The notes below the pieces were generated by a model, which was given only the letters and a program-made list of their open reading frames with translations, did no database searches and was not told the origin of the DNA. A stretch of 64,000 nucleotides of DNA from Kappaphycus alvarezii (lineage: Eukaryota; Rhodophyta; Florideophyceae; Gigartinales; Solieriaceae), in assembly GCA_002205965.3 (NCBI GenBank), contig NADL03000044.1, positions 496,001-560,000 of the forward strand, read 5' to 3'. Shown here piece after piece: positions 27,401-37,800 of this stretch; positions within the stretch are counted from its first letter, which is position 1, and every line of letters begins with the position of its first letter. Position numbers and translations under genes: made by a program.

Positions 27401-28258
27401 TCCACGCATCACTTCCGGACTCCGCAGCCATAGTACTGTTTTCCATCCCACCTGCGCGCCCTTGTGTAACGACGTACTCGATACGCCCTGCTTGCGCACC
27501 GAATTGAACCGCTTCTTGACGCCAAATGACCATAGACAAATCGACAGTCAAGATGTTATCCTCACTAGCCTTACCTACCACCGCATCGACCTGGAACCGC
27601 TGCCCGGGCCATGATCCTGTATGGTCGTGATTTATTTCTACACGGCAATCCGGACTGTTAACTGACCTTGTCAAATCGTCCATATCTTCCTTTACTCTGC
27701 GGCGATAGTCAGATTCCGCGGAGTTCCGGCGCGGGCAATACTTGATAAAGTTTGCGGTGAGCCCCATGTTCAGAATCCATAGATAAATAGCTTGACCTGG
27801 CAGACGGATAACCAAGCTATTATACGTAAAACAGGGGAAACCGAGAAAGAAACGTGGCGCGTTGCTCATTTTGATGTAGACGTTGAGGCCATACGGGGTA
27901 TAATTTGGCCTGTAGGCCATGGCAGTGCAATCCATTCGTCTACTTGTCCAGAGTGAAGGTGGTGATGGCAGCATTGGTGATGGGGCCATTACGTTGAGAC
28001 CGCCAGGAAAGTGTTGCAACGGCATGGTGACAAAGGTTGTAAATGAGATGGAGTTGACGTTTAAGGATCGTGGCTTCAGGTTCAAGAAGATGTTAGTAGG
28101 ATAGCACTTTGTGGGTGATGACCAGGTTTGAGTAGAGTTCAGAGACCTTTAAAACTATAATTTCGACTGGAAGTTCTCGTGTAAAGGGGGAAAAGCTTGG
28201 GTTTTTTAATATTTGAAAGATGTGGGCGGCTATGCCCAAGTATATTCCGTAAAGTGAA
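21420..28258 (+). repeat. Array unit 4
   Basis: Long-type copy, the longest at about 6839 bp, with few private differences. The 234-codon minus-strand frame is intact. Confidence 0.95.
27321..28025 (-). CDS. Orphan frame A, unit 4 copy, 234 residues, function unknown
   Basis: I do not recognise this protein. Visible layout from the ATG at 28025: a proline-rich N-terminus (PSPMLPSPPSLW within the first 40 residues), a central block with aromatic and hydrophobic stretches (FFLGFPCFTYNSLVIRLPG, then IYLWILNMGL), a charged segment (YRRRVKEDMDDLTR), a beta-like part (ILTVDLSMVIW), and a Ser/Arg/Pro-rich tail ending in QSYWMD. There is no signal peptide at the ATG, no cysteine pattern and no nuclease or polymerase motif. 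It is the longest frame in the unit and recurs intact in units 2, 4, 5, 6 and 8. A silent substitution in units 6 and 9 fits coding use but is a single event. It could be an exon of a spliced gene, since the frame is open for about 49 codons upstream of the ATG. Confidence 0.5.
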   Translation of the reverse strand: MPLQHFPGGLNVMAPSPMLPSPPSLWTSRRMDCTAMAYRPNYTPYGLNVYIKMSNAPRFFLGFPCFTYNSLVIRLPGQAIYLWILNMGLTANFIKYCPRRNSAESDYRRRVKEDMDDLTRSVNSPDCRVEINHDHTGSWPGQRFQVDAVVGKASEDNILTVDLSMVIWRQEAVQFGAQAGRIEYVVTQGRAGGMENSTMAAESGSDAWTSRRSLPPVPSDRSYLITKGQSYWMD

Positions 28259-28275
28259 CAGCAGCGTTAAGAAAT

Positions 28276-28659
28276 TTAAATCCGTGTCCCCTGGGAAATT
28301 TGTTTGGTGTACTGTATTCTTTTGCGAGAAGTAGAGGGAAATGCTGGGATTTTTGTTGTTTGGAAAGAACGGCGGTTTTTTGCTGTGTTGTTCACGTTCC
28401 GAAAATTAGTAAAGAGACTGGAAAATCCCATTGCATCGGCCGGAGCATTTTGTGGACGGTTACTTGCCTTTCGGCGGTATCTTGTTGAAGTACTCATGCA
28501 AGTGTTTCTGCGTCCCAATACAGCGAACTGCTTAGTTTTTTCTTGTTGGAAACGGCGGGTCGGGGTTTTAACCGATTTTTGATCTCCGTACAGAAGAAAT
28601 GAAAGTAAAGAGTTTTCATCCTTTGTCGAGGGATTTTGCATGATTGAAATGGATACCAT
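28276..28659 (-). other. Recurrent minus-strand frame B (127 codons), possible exon
   Basis: ATG at 28659 in unit 5, with similar frames in units 2-9 (for example 41939..42322 and 61792..62157). The product is basic and polar (Lys/Arg/Ser/Gln-rich, GRRNTCMSTSTRYRRKASN in the middle) with no recognisable domain. The plus strand of the same DNA is also open for about 92 codons (28304..28582; hydrophobic and Arg-rich, VLMQVFLRPNTANCL). At most one strand is likely to code. Frame B lies directly upstream of orphan frame A on the same strand, about 250 bp away, so the two could be exons of one transcript; that is inference. Confidence 0.25.
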
Positions 28660-29379
28660 GAACCAGCTCCTGAATTTATGAAAGATTGAATTCCTTTAGA
28701 AGTATTTCCGAAATCTGCTTCGAAAAACTGTAAAGCAATAACTTTTTCGGCCGCCCAACCTTTCCATTACTCGCAGTAAACCACCCTTTACCCCCCTTTT
28801 TCGGCCGTAATAACCAACGCAGCCCGTCTGCTGGGGGCCTTGAGCCGGCTTTTTAGGTTAATTTCAGAGGTATTACTGCGCACCCTGTACGATATTCCGG
28901 GCCACAACCGACCATATCTTTCAAATATGAAATCACCCCACATTTCCCCCCTTTTTCAGTCCCCGACCACATCTTCCATGCATTAAATTAACGCAAAAAT
29001 TTCGTCCCTTTTTCGGTCCACCAAACTACCTATTTCATTGAAATCTTATCAAAGAAGACATCCGTTTATTTAATTAACAATAAATTATGTCACTGGATGG
29101 TAATTGACAGAAAACGGCACCATAATCCAATGCCCTGTCCATCTCAAGATTCCAAATTTCAAGCGACTTATTTAGCGAAAAAAAAAAGATTTTTCCTGTG
29201 AATTGGTTCCGACATCACGATTACTCATCTACAGTACAGTAGGTTCAAAACATATCTGTTTCACATCTAATTTGACTTTCAAAAAATTGGGACTCATCGG
29301 AAACACAGTTGACTCGTAGACCAAATCATTAACACTTGCGATAACAATATGTAAGTGAAAAACCTGAGCGTAGTCCTGA

Positions 29380-29551
29380 TACGCGGCAATACCAGGAAAC
29401 TGTTGGTTGATCGCATTTCATTCGGCAGTTACTTTAGAAATCCAGCAATATCTGGTCGCAGATTATTTCCGAGGCACCATGCAGTTTCATTGCATTGACA
29501 GGGGAGAAGAAATTAACCCTGGTAATCAGATCTACTATTTGATAATTTATG
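29380..29551 (+). other. Candidate plus-strand exon ending at a GGTAAGTTTT splice-donor-like site
   Basis: In unit 5 the frame is open from the TGA at 29377 through VADYFRGTMQFHCIDRGEE to LIIYG, then meets GGTAAGTTTT at 29551, which fits the eukaryotic 5' splice consensus. The same arrangement occurs in every unit except unit 9, where the G of GTAAGT is altered (near 56246). No start codon or matching acceptor has been tied to it. The minus strand is open across the same bases for 62 codons. Confidence 0.25.
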
Positions 29552-30517
29552 GTAAGTTTTTTGTTACTCAACGGAAATAAACATGTGATAAACCAGACAC
29601 TCTGCGCAAGATTTCTTGGCACAGTCCCCTCTCTTAATGAATTTATTAGGAAAAATAACCATCAGTATTGCCATCAGAATGTAACAGTGGCCTCCGTAAC
29701 ACCGCTGTGAAATAGAGACTTGTTCGTTATTGTTATTCCAATTCTCTATTACACAGTGGTTTAACAGAGAAACCACATCGCCTTGGATGAGTTTAAAAGC
29801 TCAGAGTAGCTGGATAGCTGTTTAATTTTACTTCAATGTTTTTACTGGCGTGGTTTTATTTTCGTAGTTATTTTCTACATAGTACTATTTTATAATTAAA
29901 TATCTACTTTCCAGTAACTACTACCGAGCTGAAACAAGCATGAAAGTTCTAGAGTACAGCCACAGTACTGTCAGTGAAAAGGGAGCTCATCTGTAGTCTT
30001 ATGGGATTCCAGGGACACTCCACTGACCCTTTGCTTTCAATTTTCTGAAACCCACTGCCATCGTCTCCACTACTCCTTTAACATCGCACTGGATACCTCC
30101 CTCTCTGTTTCATTATAATTATCGCTTTTGCCGCCCCCGCTGTTGTTTCGCTTTCATCTTGCTCTACCTCCAGGTTTTGTACACGTGCATTTTTTTGTCA
30201 TGTTACTAATTGGAGATCTTGTTACTTGGGAACGTGACGGTGCAGCAAAGTTTGTTTTTTCTAGGTCATTCTTTACAAGTAGCGTGCAGGCCTCAAGAAG
30301 CTGCGTGATCTTGTGCAGAATAATTAGACTGCACAGTTTGGCTTAACTATGTAGCCTCAGTAAAGCCTTGCTCTGAACAAGTCCCCATTTCAGGGTCCAA
30401 TGTCAGTATTCCTCTACAATACTATTGCACTTATTGGCTGTTAGCAAGGTGCATCGACTGGGTCACAAATTCAGGTAACGCTTTAAAGGGTCGCTTGGAC
30501 TGAACTTGAACTAAGGG

Positions 30518-30874
30518 GCAAGTGCTCAGAACAGGTACTACTTGGCTGTTGGCTTGGAGTTCAGAAAAGTTTTAATTAGTATTCCCCGTATAAGCGAGTC
30601 GGAAAAACTGGCGCGGTTCTGTGAAGATCTCAAGCCATACAATCTGCTGGTGATCCAAAAAGAGAATCTATCCAAGCCCGAGGCTACTACTACTGTCGGT
30701 CTCAACTTTGATGGAGCATTTTACGGATTTGAATTCTTCACTGCTAGAGGTTCATTTTTGAACAATCGAAATGGCTCAGGCCCTATAGCAATGGAGATAA
30801 GTAACCCCAATCGTAGTCCCAATTTTAGCGCGTCAGAGAGACTTGATGGAGATCCGATGCTTGACGTGTCTTAA
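30518..30874 (+). other. Recurrent plus-strand frame C (about 118 open codons)
   Basis: In unit 5 the frame is open from a TAA at 30515 to the TAA at 30874. It has no ATG in its first half, so if it codes it is probably an exon, with an acceptor possibly at the CTCAG near 30531. Its composition looks protein-like: AQNRYYLAVGLEF, then FCEDLKPYNLLVIQKENL, then GLNFDGAFYGFEFFTARG. I do not recognise the family. Copies are open in units 2 (10066..10398), 3 (16872..17204), 4 (23713..24045), 7 (44003..44335) and 9 (57234..57563). It is frameshifted in units 1 and 6 and has a changed C-terminus in unit 8. Unit 9 has lost one ACT codon without breaking the frame. Confidence 0.35.
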
Positions 30875-31096
30875 AGTGGGATGTAGACTTTGGAAGCACA
30901 AAAATGTAAACGGTAATAAAGGTAACAGGGTTGATAGCTGCATAATGGCGAACAACACACAGGCAGGACACGGTAATTATTTAAAAGGCTTTGACTGAGA
31001 AAACTATTTGGTCCACTACACTTGGTAAACATTCAGAGGGGACCATTCCTGAGTGTAAACAATTGTAAAGTTGTACGAGGGAAGGTACTACACTAA

Positions 31097-31564
31097 ATGA
31101 AAGGTCAGAAAATGACGATGACGAAAGCTTTTCTGATTCCTGTCTCACGCGCGCCTGACAGGGTCAACAGAAACACAGTCTTCCTAGTTTCAGATAGCTC
31201 AGCTCCGGCAGCACCAAATCAGATGCCCAATATCTCCTCAGAGCCCTCCAATGTCTTTGAACCGTCTCCGCTCTACATCAACGAGACCTTTTCATCTCAC
31301 ACTCCTGTCATGTCGAATATACTAACAAAAACAAGGCGTTGGTTGGCGGAAAGATACGCATTGTCTACTAAATCTTCTTGTTCCGTAATTCCGCACTTCC
31401 TTACCACCATCGGGGCACGTTTTTATTCTTCCATGCTCGGAAAGTTGTCGTTGCCTTGCGCCGTGGCTTCCCGCTGTTCTCTGGACGGTGATGTTGCCCC
31501 GATTGCGCCCGGCGTCCCTCTGATGTTACCCCTCTCCTGGACCCTCTCGCCAAACTCACTCTGA
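31097..31564 (+). other. Recurrent plus-strand frame D (155 codons)
   Basis: In unit 5 the frame starts at ATG 31097 and runs to TGA 31564; unit 6 has the same frame (37929..38396). Other units carry parts of it, broken by one-base indels. The product is Ser/Pro-rich in the first half (SSAPAAPNQMPNISSEPSN) with no domain I recognise. The other plus frame from 31492 to 31761 is also open (RDAIYRYCRELCISALVKN), overlapping the end of frame D. The pair could be two exons or a shifted gene remnant. A minus-strand frame of 61 codons (31701..31886) overlaps the second part. Confidence 0.25.
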
Positions 31565-32011
31565 CCTATAAGTATGACGATGGACAAACACTCATGCACA
31601 ATTTACTCCGGGATGCCATCTACCGGTACTGCAGGGAATTGTGTATCTCCGCGCTCGTCAAAAACACTCTTCCCCTAATGATCCAAACTCCTCTCCATCT
31701 CTACGCATGGACCTGTACATTCTGGGTGCCTATGGGCTCGACTCTCGTGACATTGCCCTGAATGTCACTGCAGCCCATCCCGACACCGTCAATTGCATCT
31801 CCTAAAGCGCATGTTCCGCCGGCACCGCTGCAAATCTTGCTGAGCAAGCGAAGTTCCGACGTTACGGTCCACACAGCAACGTTCACGAGATTTTTCTCCT
31901 CCCAGTAGGTGTTGATTCCTATGGAGCTTTAGGGAAAGGGGAACAAAATTTTTCGCCTTCTCGCTTCTTTCGCTTCAAGCCCACGGAATTCAGCACCCGA
32001 TACGGAGCTTC

Positions 32012-32459
32012 AGGATATAGATATCCTCTTTTCGTTCTGCCGTCATGGGATGCAGGCCCTCCAGGTCAACAGCCGCCGCGTGCCTGAGTAGTTATTATTG
32101 GTCTTCCTCCTAATCCTTGCTTAGGGACTTTCGTTTCCCATAAAAGATTTCCACACGCATTACGTGTATATGTAATTATGAAAATATACTTGATTATTTC
32201 TCCTAGGTGAGCCAGGGAGAGTTCTGCCATACAAATATTTGGCAGGAGTCTTCTCCTGAAAGAGTACTTAAACCTTGGAATAGCTCTGGGAGTAAAATAA
32301 AAGAGGACAATAGTCATCCTCTTCGGTTCACACTGTGCAACAATTAGAATGTGAGAATGCTGTTTCCAGAGACCAGGGAGGCAAGTCTTCTTATTGGAGG
32401 CTCCGAGTAGGAGACGGGGGCAGGTGAGACTATCTCAAAAGGCTGGTGAAAGACCAGCC
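32012..32459. repeat. Cluster of short inverted repeats within the unit
   Basis: Six perfect inverted repeats fall in about 450 bp of unit 5: AGGATAT-ag-ATATCCT (32012..32027), ACACG-catta-CGTGT (32153..32167), CTGCCA-10 nt-TGGCAG (from 32224), CAGGAG-tctt-CTCCTG (32243..32258), AAGAGGA-9 nt-TCCTCTT (32301..32323) and GGCTGGT-gaaag-ACCAGCC (32441..32459). Three have seven-base arms. The same series occurs in the other units. The function is unknown. Confidence 0.5.
32066..32317 (-). other. Recurrent minus-strand frame E (83 codons)
   Basis: ATG at 32317 in unit 5. Identical 83-codon frames occur in units 3, 4, 6, 7, 8 and 9 (18395..18646, 25235..25486, 38898..39149, 45527..45778, 52139..52390, 58754..59005). 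The product is basic with one hydrophobic stretch (IIKYIFIITYTRNACG). The same DNA is rich in inverted repeats, so conservation may reflect recent array amplification rather than coding. No family is recognised. Confidence 0.2.
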
Positions 32460-33338
32460 GTAAGAAATGTCGCGTTGGGCGGAACTATCGCGGCATCTTG
32501 TCTTTGTAGGAGGAGATGTCACACCCTTCCAAAGATTTCAATACCTCGCACGGCGAAGTGTTAGACTACGTCTGCCAGAACCGCGAATGCGTCGGAGTTC
32601 CACCTCCAACGGTGAATATTGGCAGTGAGATCAGTCAAGACCTCGCTTGCGTGGTGGTAAACTCTTCAAACCTTCTGAACTTCAATGATCCCGAAGCGTT
32701 CAGAGATGTCAAGGGGTGGAAACATCGTGCCCGTTTATTTTGAGGGAGCAAGTGTATTCGCGAATTTACAGTAGCGTCGAGGACGTCTGTCCCTCCGGTA
32801 CTCCCTGTAGCCCAGATATCTGGCCTCCTGCGATGTTGGCCATCGAGACGGGGCTCCATGACAGTGGGAAAGGTTTGGGTGTTTTACTATTGGAATATAT
32901 CCGATCTATCCCATGGTTTTCCATGACAGGGTGACGAGCGGTCTTTGCCAAGTCCGACCTGAGAATTTCAACCTGGCGGAAGCTTGTCCCCTGCTGTCTC
33001 CAGGGGATGTTCGTTCTTGAACTGCGTCGTGAATTGCATCCGTCAGTTTCTTTCACAAGGGTGGGTTGCTGAAGCATAAGTCGCTGTAGGGAACTACTTT
33101 TGACTGCGGAATTGGTCATGGGTGAATGGTGATTTGGCCTCCTCGTAGGTTGCCAAGTGGTTCACTGCGGACGGCAGGCATCAGTCACACAGCTGGTCTG
33201 TTTGGAAGCTAGAAGCGGGGAAGGTGGCTGTGGAGATGATTTTGACAGAGGTAAGGCCGACCTAAATTTTTGGTTTCATGTTCTCAATCGATTGGAACGG
33301 GAGTTTTAGCTTTCTGAAGACTGGAAAACTGCTGGGTT

Positions 33339-33536
33339 GTGTTTCGCTTATTTCATTCATCACTCGTGTCTAGATGTGTTTTTACATTTTTTCTACAGCA
33401 TAACCTGCCAAATGGTTTGAATACAAGTTCAGAGGACACCATACGTTTGCATCGCTCGAGGAAAACCGGCCCCATTAACCCCCAGTTTTCGAGCTGCATG
33501 GTCGGTGTTATTTGCTCTACACAACACCTAACTTAA
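33339..33536 (+). other. Recurrent plus-strand frame G (65 codons) containing an acceptor-like site
   Basis: Present with the same translation in units 2 to 9 (for example 12835..13032 and 60028..60225). Within it, TTTTTACATTTTTTCTACAG ends at 33399 in unit 5, a pyrimidine-rich tract followed by CAG as expected at a 3' splice site. Sequence after it (CATAACCTGCC onwards) could therefore begin an exon. The start codon is not ATG, and coding is uncertain. Confidence 0.2.
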
Positions 33537-33573
33537 AAACTCCCCTGGCCCTCAGCCATTTAAGCTTTCGCAG

Positions 33574-33580
33574 TATATAA
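33574..33580 (+). promoter_or_regulatory. TATA-box-like element (TATATAA)
   Basis: CAGTATATAAACTTCG occurs once per unit in a GC-moderate stretch, about 170 bp before another acceptor-like tract (TTTCTCTCTCAG, about 33760). Motif only; no start site can be shown. Confidence 0.2.
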
Positions 33581-33866
33581 ACTTCGTACTTTACCAATTC
33601 ATTTGCCCGAGTAATCTATCAGGCAGCTGATCGGTTGTTCCGCAATAGAAGACTGAAGAGAGGCCACCCGGAAGGTTTGCTGGATTTGATGTAACGGCTA
33701 TCAAATCCATAAGGTACTGTCTTTTCGATAAGCACAATTTAACTTGCTGTTTCTCTCTCAGGAGTTTATTTCTGGCTCACTCTCGAAATCCAATCTCTGA
33801 TTGTTCTTCTTTTGCGATAGAGAAAATAAGGGATGTGTTTACCGCGAGTCTCCAGAGGGCTGAAAC

Positions 33867-34046
33867 CTAGGACAGCTTTAAAATGAAAACATGACGCCAC
33901 CCGACAGTTACAGTTACGATGGCCGCGTGATTCTTGAGTTGGCCATTCAACTGAAAGACGCAGCTCGCTGTAGCCACGAAATATTTGAGCCAAAATAAAT
34001 CCTTTACTTCTTCAACTATCCGTGTTACAAGTGAATCAATGGACAT
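33867..34046 (-). other. Short minus-strand frame H (59 codons) overlapping a 75-codon frame
   Basis: In unit 5 an ATG at 34046 opens MSIDSLVTRIVEEVKDLFW and the frame runs 59 codons to a TAG at 33867. Its composition is protein-like, with a valine-rich C-terminal half. A second minus frame (33766..33993, 75 codons) overlaps most of it. In unit 3 one extra T near 20341 puts the ATG in frame with that second frame, giving 93 codons (20095..20376). Either frame could be the real one; nothing here identifies a function. Confidence 0.25.
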
Positions 34047-34148
34047 GTCTCGCTAATCATATGATCACAGCAGTCAGCAAACTGCAGACAATTCAAAATT
34101 AAGAGACCCTCTCAATCTCTGGGAACGTGCTTATAGTGTAAGTTGTGA

Positions 34149-34853
34149 CTAATCCATCCAATACGACTGGCCCTTCGTAATTAGATATGAGCGGTCCGAT
34201 GGTACAGGTGGCAACGACCTCCTCGACGTCCACGCATCACTTCCGGACTCCGCAGCCATAGTACTGTTTTCCATCCCACCTGCGCGCCCTTGTGTAACGA
34301 CGTACTCGATACGCCCTGCTTGCGCACCGAATTGAACCGCTTCTTGACGCCAAATGACCATAGACAAATCGACAGTCAAGATGTTATCCTCACTAGCCTT
34401 ACCTACCACCGCATCGACCTGGAACCGCTGCCCGGGCCATGATCCTGTATGGTCGTGATTTATTTCTACACGGCAATCCGGACTGTTAACTGACCTTGTC
34501 AAATCGTCCATATCTTCCTTTACTCTGCGGCGATAGTCAGATTCCGCGGAGTTCCGGCGCGGGCAATACTTGATAAAGTTTGCGGTGAGCCCCATGTTCA
34601 GAATCCATAGATAAATAGCTTGACCTGGCAGACGGATAACCAAGCTATTATACGTAAAACAGGGGAAACCGAGAAAGAAACGTGGCGCGTTGCTCATTTT
34701 GATGTAGACGTTGAGGCCATACGGGGTATAATTTGGCCTGTAGGCCATGGCAGTGCAATCCATTCGTCTACTTGTCCAGAGTGAAGGTGGTGATGGCAGC
34801 ATTGGTGATGGGGCCATTACGTTGAGACCGCCAGGAAAGTGTTGCAACGGCAT
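34149..34853 (-). CDS. Orphan frame A, unit 5 copy, 234 residues, function unknown
   Basis: Intact copy, identical in translation to the unit 4 copy. Its C-terminal end lies about 100 bp from a second minus-strand start at 34046 (the 59-codon frame), suggesting that minus-strand frames follow each other in this part of the unit. Confidence 0.5.
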   Translation of the reverse strand: MPLQHFPGGLNVMAPSPMLPSPPSLWTSRRMDCTAMAYRPNYTPYGLNVYIKMSNAPRFFLGFPCFTYNSLVIRLPGQAIYLWILNMGLTANFIKYCPRRNSAESDYRRRVKEDMDDLTRSVNSPDCRVEINHDHTGSWPGQRFQVDAVVGKASEDNILTVDLSMVIWRQEAVQFGAQAGRIEYVVTQGRAGGMENSTMAAESGSDAWTSRRSLPPVPSDRSYLITKGQSYWMD

Positions 34854-37800
34854 GGTGACAAAGGTTGTAAATGAGATGGAGTTGACGTTTAAGGATCGTG
34901 GCTTCAGGTTCAAGAAGATGTTAGTAGGATAGCACTTTGTGGGTGATGACCAGGTTTGAGTAGAGTTCAGAGACCTTTAAAACTATAATTTCGACTGGAA
35001 GTTCTCGTGTAAAGGGGGAAAAGCTTGGGTTTTTTAATATTTGAAAGATGTGGGCGGCTATGCCCAAGTATATTCCGTAAAGTGAACAGCAGCGTTAAGA
35101 AATTTAAATCCGTGTCCCCTGGGAAATTTGTTTGGTGTACTGTATTCTTTTGCGAGAAGTAGAGGGAAATGCTGGGATTTTTTTTTGTGGAAAGAACGGC
35201 GGTTTTTTGCTGTGTTGTTCACGTTCCGAAAATTAGTAAAGAGACTGGAAAATCCCATTGCATCGGCCGGAGCATTTTGTGGACGGTTACTTGCCTTTCG
35301 GCGGTATCTTGTTGAAGTACTCATGCAAGTGTTTCTGCGTCCCAATACAGCGAACTGCTTAGTTTTTTCTTGTTGGAAACGGCGGGTCGGGGTTTTAACC
35401 GATTTTTGATCTCCGTACAGAAGAAATGAAAGTAAAGAGTTTTCATCCTTTGTCGAGGGATTTTGCATGATTGAAATGGATACCATGAACCAGCTCCTGA
35501 ATTTATGAAAGATTGAATTCCTTTAGAAGTATTTCCGAAATCTGCTTCGAAAAACTGTAAAGCAATAACTTTTTCGGCCGCCCAACCTTTCCATTACTCG
35601 CAGTAAACCACCCCTTTACCCCCCTTTTTCGGCCGTAATAACCAACGCAGCCCGTCTGCTGGGGGGCCTTGAGCCGGCTTTTTAGGTTAATTTCAGAGGT
35701 ATTACTGCGCACCCTGTACGATATTCCGGGCCACAACCGACCATATCTTTCAAATATGAAATCACCCCACATTTCCCCCTTTTTCAGTCCCCGACCACAT
35801 CTTCCATGCATTAAATTAACGCAAAAAATTTCGTCCCCTTTTTCGGTCCACCAAACTACCTATTTCATTGAAATCTTATCAAAGAAGACATCCGTTTATT
35901 TAATTAACAATAAATTATGTCACTGGATGGTAATTGACAGAAAACGGCACCATAATCCAATGCCCTGTCCATCTCAAGATTCCAAATTTCAAGCGACTTA
36001 TTTAGCGAAACCAAAAAAAGATTTTTCCTGTGAATTGGTTCCGACATCACGATTACTCATCTACAGTACAGTAGGTTCAAAACATATCTGTTTCACATCT
36101 AATTTGACTTTCAAAAAATTGGGACTCATCGGAAACACAGTTGACTCGTAGACCAAATCATTAACACTTGCGATAACAATATGTAAGTGAAAAACCTGAG
36201 CGTAGTCCTGATACGCGGCAATACCAGGAAACTGTTGGTTGATCGCATTTCATTCGGCAGTTACTTTAGAAATCCAGCAATATCTGGTCGCAGATTATTT
36301 CCGAGGCACCATGCAGTTTCATTGCATTGACAGGGGAGAAGAAATTAACCCTGGTAATCAGATCTACTATTTGATAATTTATGGTAAGTTTTTTGTTACT
36401 CAACGGAAATAAACATGTGATAAACCAGACACTCTGCGCAAGATTTCTTGGCACAGTCCCCTCTCTTAATGAATTTATTAGGAAAAATAACCATCAGTAT
36501 TGCCATCAGAATGTAACAGTGGCCTCCGTAACACCGCTGTGAAATAGAGACTTGTTCGTTATTGTTATTCCAATTCTCTATTACACAGTGGTTTAACAGA
36601 GAAACCACATCGCCTTGGATGAGTTTAAAAGCTCAGAGTAGCTGGATAGCTGTTTAATTTTACTTCAATGTTTTTACTGGCGTGGTTTTATTTTCGTAGT
36701 TATTTTCTACATAGTACTATTTTATAATTAAATATCTACTTTCCAGTAACTACTACCGAGCTGAAACAAGCATGAAAGTTCTAGAGTACAGCCACAGTAC
36801 TGTCAGTGAAAAGGGGAGCTCATCTGTAGTCTTATGGGATTCCAGGGACACTCCACTGACCCTTTGCTTTCAATTTTCTGAAACCCACTGCCATCGTCTC
36901 CACTACTCCTTTAACATCGCACTGGATACCTCCCTCTCTGTTTCATTATAATTATCGCTTTTGCCGCCCCCGCTGTTGTTTCGCTTTCATCTTGCTCTAC
37001 CTCCAGGTTTTGTACACGTGCATTTTTTTTGTCATGTTACTAATTGGAGATCTTGTTACTTGGGAACGTGACGGTGCAGCAAAGTTTGTTTTTTCTAGGT
37101 CATTCTTTACAAGTAGCGTGCAGGCCTCAAGAAGCTGCGTGATCTTGTGCAGAATAATTAGACTGCACAGTTTGGCTTAACTATGTAGCCTCAGTAAAGC
37201 CTTGCTCTGAACAAGTCCCCATTTCAGGGTCCAATGTCAGTATTCCTCTACAATACTATTGCACTTATTGGCTGTTAGCAAGGTGCATCGACTGGGTCAC
37301 AAATTCAGGTAACGCTTTAAAGGGTCGCTTGGACTGAACTTGAACTAAGGGGCAAGTGCTCAGAACAGGTACTACTTGGCTGTTGGCTTGGAGTTCAGAA
37401 AAGTTTTAATTAGTATTCCCCGTATAAGCGAGTCGGAAAAACTGGCGCGGTTCTGTGAAGATCTCAAGCCATACAATCTGCTGTGATCCAAAAAGAGAAT
37501 CTATCCAAGCCCGAGGCTACTACTACTGTCGGTCTCAACTTTGATGGAGCATTTTACGGATTTGAATTCTTCACTGCTAGAGGTTCATTTTTGAACAATC
37601 GAAATGGCTCAGGCCCTATAGCAATGGAGATAAGTAACCCCAATCGTAGTCCCAATTTTAGCGCGTCAGAGAGACTTGATGGAGATCCGATGCTTGACGT
37701 GTCTTAAAGTGGGATGTAGACTTTGGAAGCACAAAAATGTAAACGGTAATAAAGGTAACAGGGTTGATAGCTGCATAATGGCGAACAACACACAGGCAGG

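Larger units (their letters stand above)
28259..35086 (+). repeat. Array unit 5 (used here as the reference copy)
   Basis: Long-type copy in which most recurrent frames are intact. It is used below for positions of unit-internal features. Private changes include an A-run in place of AAACC near 29177, and one-base or two-base losses near 32605 and 32896. Confidence 0.95.

Noticed and set aside
31319-31325. TACTAAC branch-point-like motif
   Set aside because: It matches the yeast branch-point motif, but no convincing donor lies upstream at a suitable distance and it sits inside an open frame; a single heptamer is weak evidence.
35669-36151. Plus-strand frame of about 160 codons (also 22003..22488) as a gene
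   Set aside because: It is closed in most units by indels, crosses the deletion-prone segment missing from units 7-9, and its composition looks like translated AT-rich non-coding DNA.
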